NCBI GenBank assembly: GCA_031277355.1
Contig: JAITMN010000128.1
Location: 1-9,744 of the forward strand
DNA length: 9,744 bases
DNA from: Nevskiaceae bacterium
Lineage (GTDB): Bacteria > Pseudomonadota > Gammaproteobacteria > Steroidobacterales > Steroidobacteraceae
Direction: 5' to 3'
Shown piece after piece: positions 1 to 6,113 of the stretch (within the stretch, counting starts at the first letter, position 1; each line of letters begins with the position of its first letter). The position numbers and the translations under genes were made by a program. Below the pieces are notes generated by a model. The model made no database searches, was not told the origin of the DNA, and saw nothing but the letters and a program-made list of their open reading frames with translations.

Positions 1-792
1 GGCGCGCAGACCCGCGAGGATGCGCAGCGCTTCGGGCGTCTCGGCGCACGCGATGTGGACGTATCGGGCAATCTGAAATTCGATTTCCCGCTGCCGCCGG
101 ATATCGACGCTCGCGGCGCAGCGCTGCGGACTCGCCACGCGCCGAACCGACCGTTGTGGGTGGCCGGCAGCACGCACCCCGGCGAGGAAGATCAGGTGAT
201 TCAAGCTCAGCGTTTGCTGTGTGAACACACCGCCTCAGCCTCAGCGCAGGCAATCGCCGTGCCCACGCCCACGTCCCCGCCGCTGCTGGTCATGGCCCCT
301 CGCCACCCCGAACGCTTCAACGCCGTGGCCGCCTGGCTCGAAGGGCAGAACATCCCCTTCCAGCGCCGCTCCACGCTGACAGCGGACGAACCCGTGGCCC
401 CGCAAACCCGCGTGCTGCTGCTCGATACGCTGGGCGAACTGCTGGTCTGGTACGCCGCCTGCGACGCCGCCTTCGTCGGCGGCAGCCTCACGCCCGTGGG
501 CGGACACAATCTGCTGGAACCGGCGGCGCTATCCAGGCCCGTGCTCACCGGTCCCTACAGCTTCAACTCTCCCGAAGCAGCCCGCCTGCTGGAAGCCGCC
601 GATGCGCTGCTGTGTGTGACCGACGCCGGTTCCCTGGCCGATGCGATAGCCGCACTGCTGGCCGACCCGCCACGCGCCCAAGCGCGCGGCGAGCGCGCCG
701 CCTCAGCGGTGAAGGCGAATCAGGGCGCCGCACAACGCAGCGTTCAAGCGTTGGAGCGCTTGCTGTTGCCGGGCAACGCGGCCCCCCGGTAA
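1..792 (+). CDS. waaA: 3-deoxy-D-manno-octulosonic acid transferase WaaA (KdtA), 5'-truncated by window
   Basis: WaaA transfers Kdo from CMP-Kdo to lipid A precursor at the cytoplasmic face of the inner membrane, an essential step in LPS core synthesis. The frame is open from base 1, so the start lies upstream; 263 codons are visible of a family length near 420-430, which is the C-terminal GT-B half. Seen: an AQTREDAQRFGRLGA stretch, then GNLKFD, GSTHPGEE, APRHPERF, and the donor-site signature FVGGSLTPVGGHNLLEPAAL followed by RPVLTGPYSFNS. These match the WaaA family closely. One local oddity is an Ala/Thr/Pro-rich stretch at about 217-276, just before the APRHPERF motif, where most family members are shorter. 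The gene converges on tolC with only 58 bp between stop codons. No convincing terminator with a T-run is visible in that gap. Confidence 0.95.
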   Translation, partial: GAQTREDAQRFGRLGARDVDVSGNLKFDFPLPPDIDARGAALRTRHAPNRPLWVAGSTHPGEEDQVIQAQRLLCEHTASASAQAIAVPTPTSPPLLVMAPRHPERFNAVAAWLEGQNIPFQRRSTLTADEPVAPQTRVLLLDTLGELLVWYAACDAAFVGGSLTPVGGHNLLEPAALSRPVLTGPYSFNSPEAARLLEAADALLCVTDAGSLADAIAALLADPPRAQARGERAASAVKANQGAAQRSVQALERLLLPGNAAPR

Positions 793-850
793 ATCAGCAA
801 AAGCGCGGGCGCAAGCGCAAGCAACCGATGCCTGCGCCTGCCGTCGCCAA

Positions 851-2302
851 TCAGTTCTGTGCAGGCGGCGTCGCCACCGGCGTCGGCGCGCGGGCCGTGT
901 TGCCCACTGGCGCATCCACCAACAGCGCGCGATTGATTTCCTCGATCATGCTGCGGTCCAGATTGCCTGCGGCCAACCGCAACTGCACCTGATTGTTGAT
1001 GTACGAATAACGCGCCTGCGAATAGGCCGTTTGCGCCTGAATCAGATTGCGCCGTGCGTTCAGCACGTCGACCGTGGTGCGCGTGCCCACTTCGTAGCCC
1101 GCTTCGGCGGCCTGTAGCGCGGTCTGGTTCGACTGCACCGCCTGTTGCAGCGCCTGCACGCGCGTGATTTCGCTCATCACGCCCAGGTACGCATCGCGCG
1201 CCTGCTGCTCGGTCTGGCGCGAGGTGCGCTCCAGGCGCTCCTTCGCGGCAATCCAGCGGTACTGGCTTTCCTTCACGCGCGACTGCGTGGTGCCGCCGCT
1301 GAACAGCGGCAGGTTCAGTTGCAGGCCGATGTTCGTGTTGTTGCTGGTGGAAGAGTTGGGCAGACGGGTGCCGCTGTTGACGCCGGTGGTCAGCTCGCGC
1401 GTGCTGTCGGCGTCGGAGTAGCTGCGGCTGGCCGTGAGATCAAGCGTGGGCAGATGGCCGGAGAACGAGGTGCTCACCCCATCGCGTGCGATGTCGGCCG
1501 CCAGACGGCTGGAAATCAGCGTGGCGTTCTGTTCCATCGACATATTGACCCAGGCGTCTTCGTCCGCCGGTTGCGGCGAGGCCAGGGGCATGTTGTCCTG
1601 CGGCTTCTTCAGCACATCGGGCTTCACGCCAATCGTCGCGCGCAGTTGTTCCAGCGAACTGGCCAGTATGCGCTTGGAGGCGATGACCTGCGCGGCGGCT
1701 TGGTCGCGTGCGGCGCGGGCTTCCTGCACGTCGGTGATGGCGATCAGGCCCACTTCGAAGCGGCGTTCGGATTGATCGAGCTGGCGCTGGATGGCTTCGC
1801 GGGAGGATTCCAGCGCGTCCACGTCGTCGGCAGCGGCGAGCACCGCGAAATACTGCTGCGCCACGCGCTGCGCGAGGCTTTGCTGCGCGGCCATGAAATC
1901 GGCTTCGGCCTGCGCAACAGAGTGATTGGCGGTGCGCAGCGCCGTCCAGTTGGCATACGAGAACACGCTCTGGCGCAGGTTCAGGTTCCAGCCGGTGTTG
2001 TCGGTGGTGTTGCGGCCGCCGTTGTCGAACGACACCAATTGGTCGTTGACCACCTGCGTCTGCGAGGAGATGGACTTGCTCTCCGCGCGACCCAGGTTGC
2101 CCGAAGCCGAAAGCTGCGGCAGCAGCGCGCCGAGCGCCTGCGGGCGGGCCTGCTTGTTCGCATCGCGGGTGGCTTCGGCCTCGCGGATCAGCGGATCGTT
2201 CTGCGCCGCCAGATCGAAGACCTGGAGCAAATCTTCGGCTTGAACCGCAGAAGCGGTGAGGCCCAGAGCAACGGCGAAACCAACGAGCAGGTTCTTTTTC
2301 AT
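851..2302 (-). CDS. tolC: TolC-family outer membrane channel protein
   Basis: TolC-type proteins form the trimeric outer-membrane and periplasmic tunnel used by type I secretion and tripartite efflux pumps. The chosen ATG gives 483 residues, near the usual length (E. coli TolC 493). It opens with a clear Sec signal: MKKN, a hydrophobic core, and an AVQA cleavage site after about residue 22, followed by EDLLQVFDLAAQNDPL, which is typical of the mature N-terminus. Two OEP repeats follow, rich in long Ala/Gln helices, including the second-repeat helix RTTVDVLNARRNLIQAQ near the C-terminus. The tail ends in a short Pro/Ala/Thr segment. An in-frame TTG at 2377 would extend the protein by 25 residues ahead of the signal peptide and is unlikely. 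No good Shine-Dalgarno precedes the ATG. The pcm-like gene lies 71 bp upstream on the same strand, so co-transcription is likely. Its secretion or efflux partners are not in the window. Confidence 0.95.
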   Translation of the reverse strand: MKKNLLVGFAVALGLTASAVQAEDLLQVFDLAAQNDPLIREAEATRDANKQARPQALGALLPQLSASGNLGRAESKSISSQTQVVNDQLVSFDNGGRNTTDNTGWNLNLRQSVFSYANWTALRTANHSVAQAEADFMAAQQSLAQRVAQQYFAVLAAADDVDALESSREAIQRQLDQSERRFEVGLIAITDVQEARAARDQAAAQVIASKRILASSLEQLRATIGVKPDVLKKPQDNMPLASPQPADEDAWVNMSMEQNATLISSRLAADIARDGVSTSFSGHLPTLDLTASRSYSDADSTRELTTGVNSGTRLPNSSTSNNTNIGLQLNLPLFSGGTTQSRVKESQYRWIAAKERLERTSRQTEQQARDAYLGVMSEITRVQALQQAVQSNQTALQAAEAGYEVGTRTTVDVLNARRNLIQAQTAYSQARYSYINNQVQLRLAAGNLDRSMIEEINRALLVDAPVGNTARAPTPVATPPAQN

Positions 2303-2319
2303 GCGTACACCAGAGGAAG

Positions 2320-2332
2320 ATTCAGCCTGAAT
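2320..2332. promoter_or_regulatory. Perfect 13-bp dyad upstream of tolC
   Basis: ATTCAG, one central base, then CTGAAT: a perfect palindrome lying 17 bp upstream of the tolC ATG. It could be a regulator half-site pair or a small RNA hairpin in the leader. No matching factor is recognised. Confidence 0.35.
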
Positions 2333-2337
2333 GAGAG

Positions 2338-2372
2338 CGGTCCGGGTTGTGACAAGTTCCCTTGCCGGACCG
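2338..2372 (-). promoter_or_regulatory. Intercistronic stem-loop between pcm-like gene and tolC
   Basis: Arms CGGTCCGG and CCGGACCG pair perfectly over 8 bp, beginning immediately after the pcm-like stop codon (2374-2376). Read on the minus strand, the outer stem stacks directly on an inner hairpin CAAG-GGAA-CTTG with a GNRA-type tetraloop, leaving a 7-nt bulge on the 3' side. No U-run follows, so it looks like an intercistronic processing, stabilising or attenuating structure rather than a standard terminator. A TTGTCA hexamer (2355-2350, minus) lies inside it and resembles a -35 box, but no acceptable -10 follows. Confidence 0.5.
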
Positions 2373-2373
2373 T

Positions 2374-3030
2374 TCAAAAAACGAAAGAGTTCACGCGCCG
2401 GGCATTGACCAGCGCATCGGTGGCAGTCTCGAACAGGGACTGTTCCTTACGGACGCCGCTGCTGTGCTGCGTGATCAATCGCGCCTGCATCGCCGGCGCA
2501 TCGCCTGTGACCACATACAGCCGCCCGCCGGGTTTCAGCGCCGCCTCGAAGCGCGCGTCGTAGACGGGCATCGAGCCGGTGATCACGATGATGTCGTAGC
2601 AGGGCGCGGCGGTGATCAGCGCAAAGGCGTCGCCGGTTTGCAGCTCGACGTTGCCGATGCCGGCCTGCCGCAGATTTCCCCGCGCGAATTCGGCCAGTTC
2701 GTCGTGAATTTCGATGCTGTGGACCGAGCCGGCCAGCAGCGCAAGGCAGGCCGACACATAGCCCGAGCCGGTGCCGATTTCCAGCACCTGATCCGAGCGC
2801 GTGGGCTTGACGGCCTGCACGATGCGCCCGACCACGGAGGGTTGCAGCATGTGCTGTGCGCAGGGCAGCGGCACGGGCAGGTCGGCGTAGGCCAGCGCGC
2901 GCTGTGCTTCGGGCACGAAGTCTTCGCGGGCGAGGCGGTCGAAAACGGCAAGCTGCTCATCGTCCAATGCGGACCAGGCGCGAACCTGCTGGGTGGTCAT
3001 TTGTCGGCGGGCGGCGGTGAGGTCGAGCAT
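2374..3030 (-). CDS. Protein-L-isoaspartate O-methyltransferase-like (Pcm-like) SAM methyltransferase
   Basis: This 218-residue class I SAM-dependent methyltransferase belongs to the Pcm-like group. The N-terminal helix region (AARRQMTTQQVRAW, then REDFVPEAQRALAYADLPVPL) and SAM motif I VLEIGTGSGY at residues 82-91, followed by the acidic SIEIHDELAE at 105-114, are clear. The length matches bacterial Pcm (about 208-220). However, where E. coli Pcm has TISQP and VTAAPPEIP, this protein has HMLQPSVV (60-67) and VITGSMPVYD (149-158). The SAM fold is therefore certain, but isoaspartyl repair activity is not. The start at 3030 is supported by family-like N-terminal residues; no strong Shine-Dalgarno is present. 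The gene is upstream of tolC on the same strand and divergent from the PAS gene. The protein has no signal peptide and is probably cytoplasmic. Confidence 0.88.
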   Translation of the reverse strand: MLDLTAARRQMTTQQVRAWSALDDEQLAVFDRLAREDFVPEAQRALAYADLPVPLPCAQHMLQPSVVGRIVQAVKPTRSDQVLEIGTGSGYVSACLALLAGSVHSIEIHDELAEFARGNLRQAGIGNVELQTGDAFALITAAPCYDIIVITGSMPVYDARFEAALKPGGRLYVVTGDAPAMQARLITQHSSGVRKEQSLFETATDALVNARRVNSFVF

Positions 3031-3134
3031 CGGATAATGATATCAGGAAACTGATGCCGAACAGCGAGAGTCCATCCCGCGACTAGGCTATTCTGCCCCA
3101 CAGTTTGACCTTGATGGATGGTTGAAGGCTGCCG

Positions 3135-3914
3135 ATGTCAATATTGTTCTCAACGCTGAGTGATCGCCTGCACGAGGTGGTGATCGTGCACGGGCAGTCC
3201 ATCCTTTACTGCAATCGGCAGTTCGTGAATCTGCTGGGCATCGAGCGCGAACAGGCGCTGGGGCGCGCTCTGCACGATTGGGTGTCGCCGGACCAGTCTC
3301 AAATGGTGGCAACGAACCTGCGGCGCGTGCTGGCCGGCGAGGGCGGGCAGCGGCGTTTCGAGATCGACCTGATCGGCGCGTCCGAGCAGGTGAGCCGTCT
3401 TGAGATCACGCTGACGCCCACGCAGTTCGAGGGCGCAGCGACGCTGCTGATCACCGGCGTGGAAGTGATCCCCACGCAGACGTTGCCGATGTTGTCGCTG
3501 CCGCTGCCGGGTGAAGCGCCGCGTTCACGCGCGCGGCTGGCGCTGGATTGTCTGGGAGAAGCGCTGCTGACCACCGATTCGCGCGGCGTGATCGACTACG
3601 CCAATCCTGCGGCGATCCGGCTGCTCAATCTGGAGGGCCGCGATCCGCTGCATCGAACGATCGAGCAGGTGATTCACCCCACGCACGAGAGTGATCGCAG
3701 GCGATGGCGCGATGCGGTGGAATCGGCGCTGAATGGCGTGGCGATGCTGGGCGCGGAACGGCCGCAGTTGCGGCTGGCTGGCGGCGCGGGCGCGGGAGTG
3801 GAACGCGCCATTGAATTATCGGTCGCGCCGCTGCGCAGCGGCGAGAGTGGAAAAGTAACCGGCGCGGTGTTGCTGTTGTACGAGGTGACCGAACCGCGCG
3901 GCCCGGCGCGGTAG
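3135..3914 (+). CDS. Tandem-PAS domain protein without output domain
   Basis: This 259-residue soluble protein is built from two PAS-like domains, at about residues 10-112 and 132-255, joined by a Pro/Leu linker. The first contains ILYCNRQFVNLLG. The second has the classic S-box run ALLTTDSRGVIDYANPAA (143-160) with a C-terminal strand GAVLLLYEVTEPRG. PAS domains bind small ligands or cofactors or mediate signalling contacts; no cofactor-fixing residue can be named here. No kinase, GGDEF, EAL or DNA-binding domain follows. In PAS-GGDEF-EAL proteins the run VTELRGLAR typically leads straight into the GGDEF domain, and this protein ends at VTEPRGPAR. It may be a truncated relative or a stand-alone sensor acting in trans. 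The ATG at 3135 has a GAAGG Shine-Dalgarno at 3124-3128 with 6-nt spacing. It is divergent from pcm and convergent with hppA. Confidence 0.85.
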   Translation: MSILFSTLSDRLHEVVIVHGQSILYCNRQFVNLLGIEREQALGRALHDWVSPDQSQMVATNLRRVLAGEGGQRRFEIDLIGASEQVSRLEITLTPTQFEGAATLLITGVEVIPTQTLPMLSLPLPGEAPRSRARLALDCLGEALLTTDSRGVIDYANPAAIRLLNLEGRDPLHRTIEQVIHPTHESDRRRWRDAVESALNGVAMLGAERPQLRLAGGAGAGVERAIELSVAPLRSGESGKVTGAVLLLYEVTEPRGPAR

Positions 3915-3925
3915 CAGCGCTACCG
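3909..3925. terminator. Stem-loop spanning the PAS gene stop codon
   Basis: CGGTAGC and GCTACCG form a perfect 7-bp stem with a 3-nt loop (AGC); the TAG stop codon at 3912-3914 lies in the 5' arm. It sits in the gap between the convergent PAS and hppA genes, so it may serve both directions. No T-run follows on either strand, so terminator function is only a guess. Confidence 0.35.
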
Positions 3926-3962
3926 ACGCCAGGCGCAACGCGGATCGGGTCGGGGGTCTGCC

Positions 3963-6008
3963 TTACAGCAGACCCACCAGCAACAGCGCCACGATGTTGA
4001 TGATCTTGATCAGCGGGTTGATCGCCGGGCCTGCCGTATCTTTGTAAGGATCGCCCACGGTATCGCCGGTGACCGAAGCCTTGTGGCTGTCGGAACCCTT
4101 GCCGCCGAAGTTGCCTTCCTCGATGTACTTCTTCGCGTTGTCCCACGCGCCGCCGCCGGTACACATCGAGATCGCGACGAACAGGCCCGTCACAATCGTG
4201 CCGATCAGCAGGCCGCCCAGCGCGCGGGTGCCTGCGCCGGGGCCCATGAGGAAGTTCATGCCGAAGGCAATCACCACCGGCACGAGAATGGGCAGCAGCG
4301 AGGGGATGATCATTTCCTTGATCGCCGAGCGGGTGAGCAGATCGACCGCGCGGGAGTAGTCCGGCTTGGCAGTGCCCTCCATGATCCCCTTGATTTCACG
4401 GAACTGGCGGCGCACTTCGGTGACCACTGACCCTGCCGCACGGCCCACGGCTTCCATCGCCATCGCGCCGAACAGGTAGGGAATCAGGCCGCCGACGAAG
4501 AGGCCGATGATCACGGCCGGATCGGACAGCGAGAACTCCACCGACTTGCCCGCCGCTTCGAGGTTGTGCGTGTAGTCGGCGAACAGCACCAGCGCGGCAA
4601 GACCCGCCGAGCCGATGGCGTAGCCCTTCGTCACCGCCTTGGTCGTGTTGCCCACGGCGTCCAGCGGATCGGTGATGTCGCGGATTTTCTTGTCCAGACC
4701 AGCCATCTCTGCGATGCCGCCGGCGTTGTCGGTGATCGGGCCATACGCATCGAGCGCAACGACCATGCCGGTGAGCGACAACATCGACGTGGCGGCGATG
4801 GCAAGACCATACAACTCGCCCAGCGAGTACGCGCCCCAGATCGCCAGACACACCGCGATGACGGGCAGCGCCGTGGACTTCATCGACACGCCCAGGCCCG
4901 CGATGATGTTCGTGGCATGGCCGGTCTGCGAAGCTTCGGCCACCTTGCGCACCGGAGAGTATTCGGTAGCGGTGTAATACTCGGTAATCACGATCATCGC
5001 AGCGGTGAGGCCCAGGCCGATCAGCGCGCAGCCGAACAGCGAGCCGAGTTGTTCGGGGAAGATCGCCTTCGTGATGAAGTAGAACGCCACGGCGGAAATC
5101 ACGCCCGACACAATCACGCCGCGATACAGTGCGTTCATGATCTTGCCGCCCTCGCGCGCCGACACGAAGAACGTGCCGACGATGGAGGAGATGATCGACG
5201 CCGCGCCCAGCGCCAGCGGATAGATCACCGCCGAGCTGCCCGCGTTCGCCAGCATCAGGCCGCCCAGCAGCATCGTTGCCACCAGCGTTACGGCGTAGGT
5301 CTCGAAAAGGTCCGCCGCCATGCCCGCGCAGTCGCCCACGTTGTCGCCCACGTTGTCGGCGATCACGGCGGGGTTGCGGGGGTCGTCTTCGGGGATGCCG
5401 GCTTCCACCTTGCCCACGAGGTCCGCGCCCACATCGGCGCCCTTCGTGAAGATGCCGCCGCCCAAGCGCGCGAAGATGGAGATGAGCGAGCCGCCGAAGG
5501 CCAAGCCCACCAGCGAATGAAGCGCCGCGTCGCGCGTGGCCGCATCATCGCTCGCGCCGCCTTGCAGGAAGAAGTAGCCCGCAACACCCAAAAGCCCCAA
5601 GCCCACCACCAGCATGCCGGTGATCGCGCCGCCCTTGAAGGCCACCTGCAACGCCGCGTTCAAACCGCCCTTGGCGGCTTCGGCGGTGCGCACGTTGGCG
5701 CGCACGGAGATGTTCATGCCCACATAACCGGCAAGGCCCGACAGAATCGCGCCCACTGCGAAGCCGCCTGCGGTGGCCCAGTTCAGCGCAAAGCCCAGCA
5801 CCAGAAACAGCACGACGCCCACGATGGTGATCGTGGTGTATTGCCGGTTCAGATACGCCTTCGCGCCGGCCTGCACCGCAGCGGCAATTTCCTGCATCCG
5901 CGCATTGCCTGCGGGGAGCTTCAGAATCGACATCACCGAGACAGCGCCGTACAGCACCGCGACCGCACCGGCCGCAATCGACAGCCACAACCACATACTG
6001 GCTTGCAT
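3963..6008 (-). CDS. hppA: Membrane-bound proton-translocating pyrophosphatase, K+-independent type
   Basis: HppA hydrolyses PPi in the inner membrane and pumps H+ outward. It has 681 residues from the chosen ATG (family about 660-770) with many hydrophobic helices, as in the 16-helix fold. Substrate and Mg2+ motifs are present: GADVGADLVGKVE (190-202), DNVGDNVGDCAGMAADLFE (218-236), and C-terminal CTGGGAWDNAKK (616-627) with GDTVGDPYKDTAGPAINP (648-665). The diagnostic segment reads GNTTKAVTKG (453-462): Lys457 replaces the Ala of K+-dependent enzymes and Thr460 replaces the Gly/Ala. By established family rules this predicts K+-independent H+-PPase activity. The start at 6008 has a GGGGAG Shine-Dalgarno (6015-6020) with 6-nt spacing; an in-frame TTG at 6086 would add an implausible polar leader. 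It follows the PPi-dependent phosphofructokinase on the same strand with a 105-bp gap containing its own candidate promoter. Confidence 0.97.
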   Translation of the reverse strand: MQASMWLWLSIAAGAVAVLYGAVSVMSILKLPAGNARMQEIAAAVQAGAKAYLNRQYTTITIVGVVLFLVLGFALNWATAGGFAVGAILSGLAGYVGMNISVRANVRTAEAAKGGLNAALQVAFKGGAITGMLVVGLGLLGVAGYFFLQGGASDDAATRDAALHSLVGLAFGGSLISIFARLGGGIFTKGADVGADLVGKVEAGIPEDDPRNPAVIADNVGDNVGDCAGMAADLFETYAVTLVATMLLGGLMLANAGSSAVIYPLALGAASIISSIVGTFFVSAREGGKIMNALYRGVIVSGVISAVAFYFITKAIFPEQLGSLFGCALIGLGLTAAMIVITEYYTATEYSPVRKVAEASQTGHATNIIAGLGVSMKSTALPVIAVCLAIWGAYSLGELYGLAIAATSMLSLTGMVVALDAYGPITDNAGGIAEMAGLDKKIRDITDPLDAVGNTTKAVTKGYAIGSAGLAALVLFADYTHNLEAAGKSVEFSLSDPAVIIGLFVGGLIPYLFGAMAMEAVGRAAGSVVTEVRRQFREIKGIMEGTAKPDYSRAVDLLTRSAIKEMIIPSLLPILVPVVIAFGMNFLMGPGAGTRALGGLLIGTIVTGLFVAISMCTGGGAWDNAKKYIEEGNFGGKGSDSHKASVTGDTVGDPYKDTAGPAINPLIKIINIVALLLVGLL

Positions 6009-6044
6009 CAGAAACTCCCCAAAGTTCTCGTCATTGGCATGGTT

Positions 6045-6077
6045 CGCGCGCGGGGTCGAATCCCTCCCAGGCGCGCG
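6045..6077 (-). promoter_or_regulatory. Structured leader hairpin upstream of hppA
   Basis: Arms CGCGCGC and GCGCGCG (7 bp, with two possible G-U pairs further out) enclose a 19-nt loop that can itself pair GGG with CCC. It lies between pfp and hppA, 36 bp upstream of the hppA start. No U-run follows, so it is a candidate mRNA processing or translation-tuning element. Confidence 0.4.
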
Positions 6078-6084
6078 GGATGGC

Positions 6085-6093
6085 AATATAGCA
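6085..6093 (-). promoter_or_regulatory. Candidate extended -10 promoter for hppA
   Basis: Read on the minus strand, TGCTATATT fits an extended -10 (TG-n-TATAAT, hexamer 5 of 6). It stands out in a very GC-rich gap, 20-28 bp after the pfp stop. No -35 is visible at 16-18 bp, as is common for extended -10 promoters. It would let hppA be expressed separately from pfp, with a leader of about 70 nt containing the hairpin at 6045-6077. Confidence 0.4.
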
Positions 6094-6113
6094 GAGCGCG
6101 GATGCGCTTTGCT

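Noticed and set aside
793..850. Weak imperfect hairpin between waaA and tolC stops (GGCG..GCGCA with TGCGC..TGCC)
   Set aside because: Asymmetric internal loop, one wobble pair and no T-run on either strand; not supportable as a terminator.
2303..2377. Upstream TTG start extending tolC to overlap the pcm-like stop (TTGA)
   Set aside because: It would put 25 polar residues ahead of a clean signal peptide; the ATG at 2302 is far more likely.
1145..2563. Long plus-strand open frame (472 codons) opposite tolC and the end of the pcm-like gene
   Set aside because: Antisense shadow of strong coding sequence on the other strand; no recognisable domain.
3042..3055. ATCAG-GAAA-CTGAT inverted repeat in the divergent pcm/PAS gap
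   Set aside because: Only 5 bp of stem; may be an operator half-site pair, but nothing supports it. No convincing -35/-10 pair was found for either divergent gene in this gap.
6052..6068. tRNA T-arm-like string GGGGTCGAATCCC on the plus strand in the pfp-hppA gap
   Set aside because: One base short of a T-loop, with no acceptor, D-arm or anticodon arm around it; chance resemblance within a hairpin.
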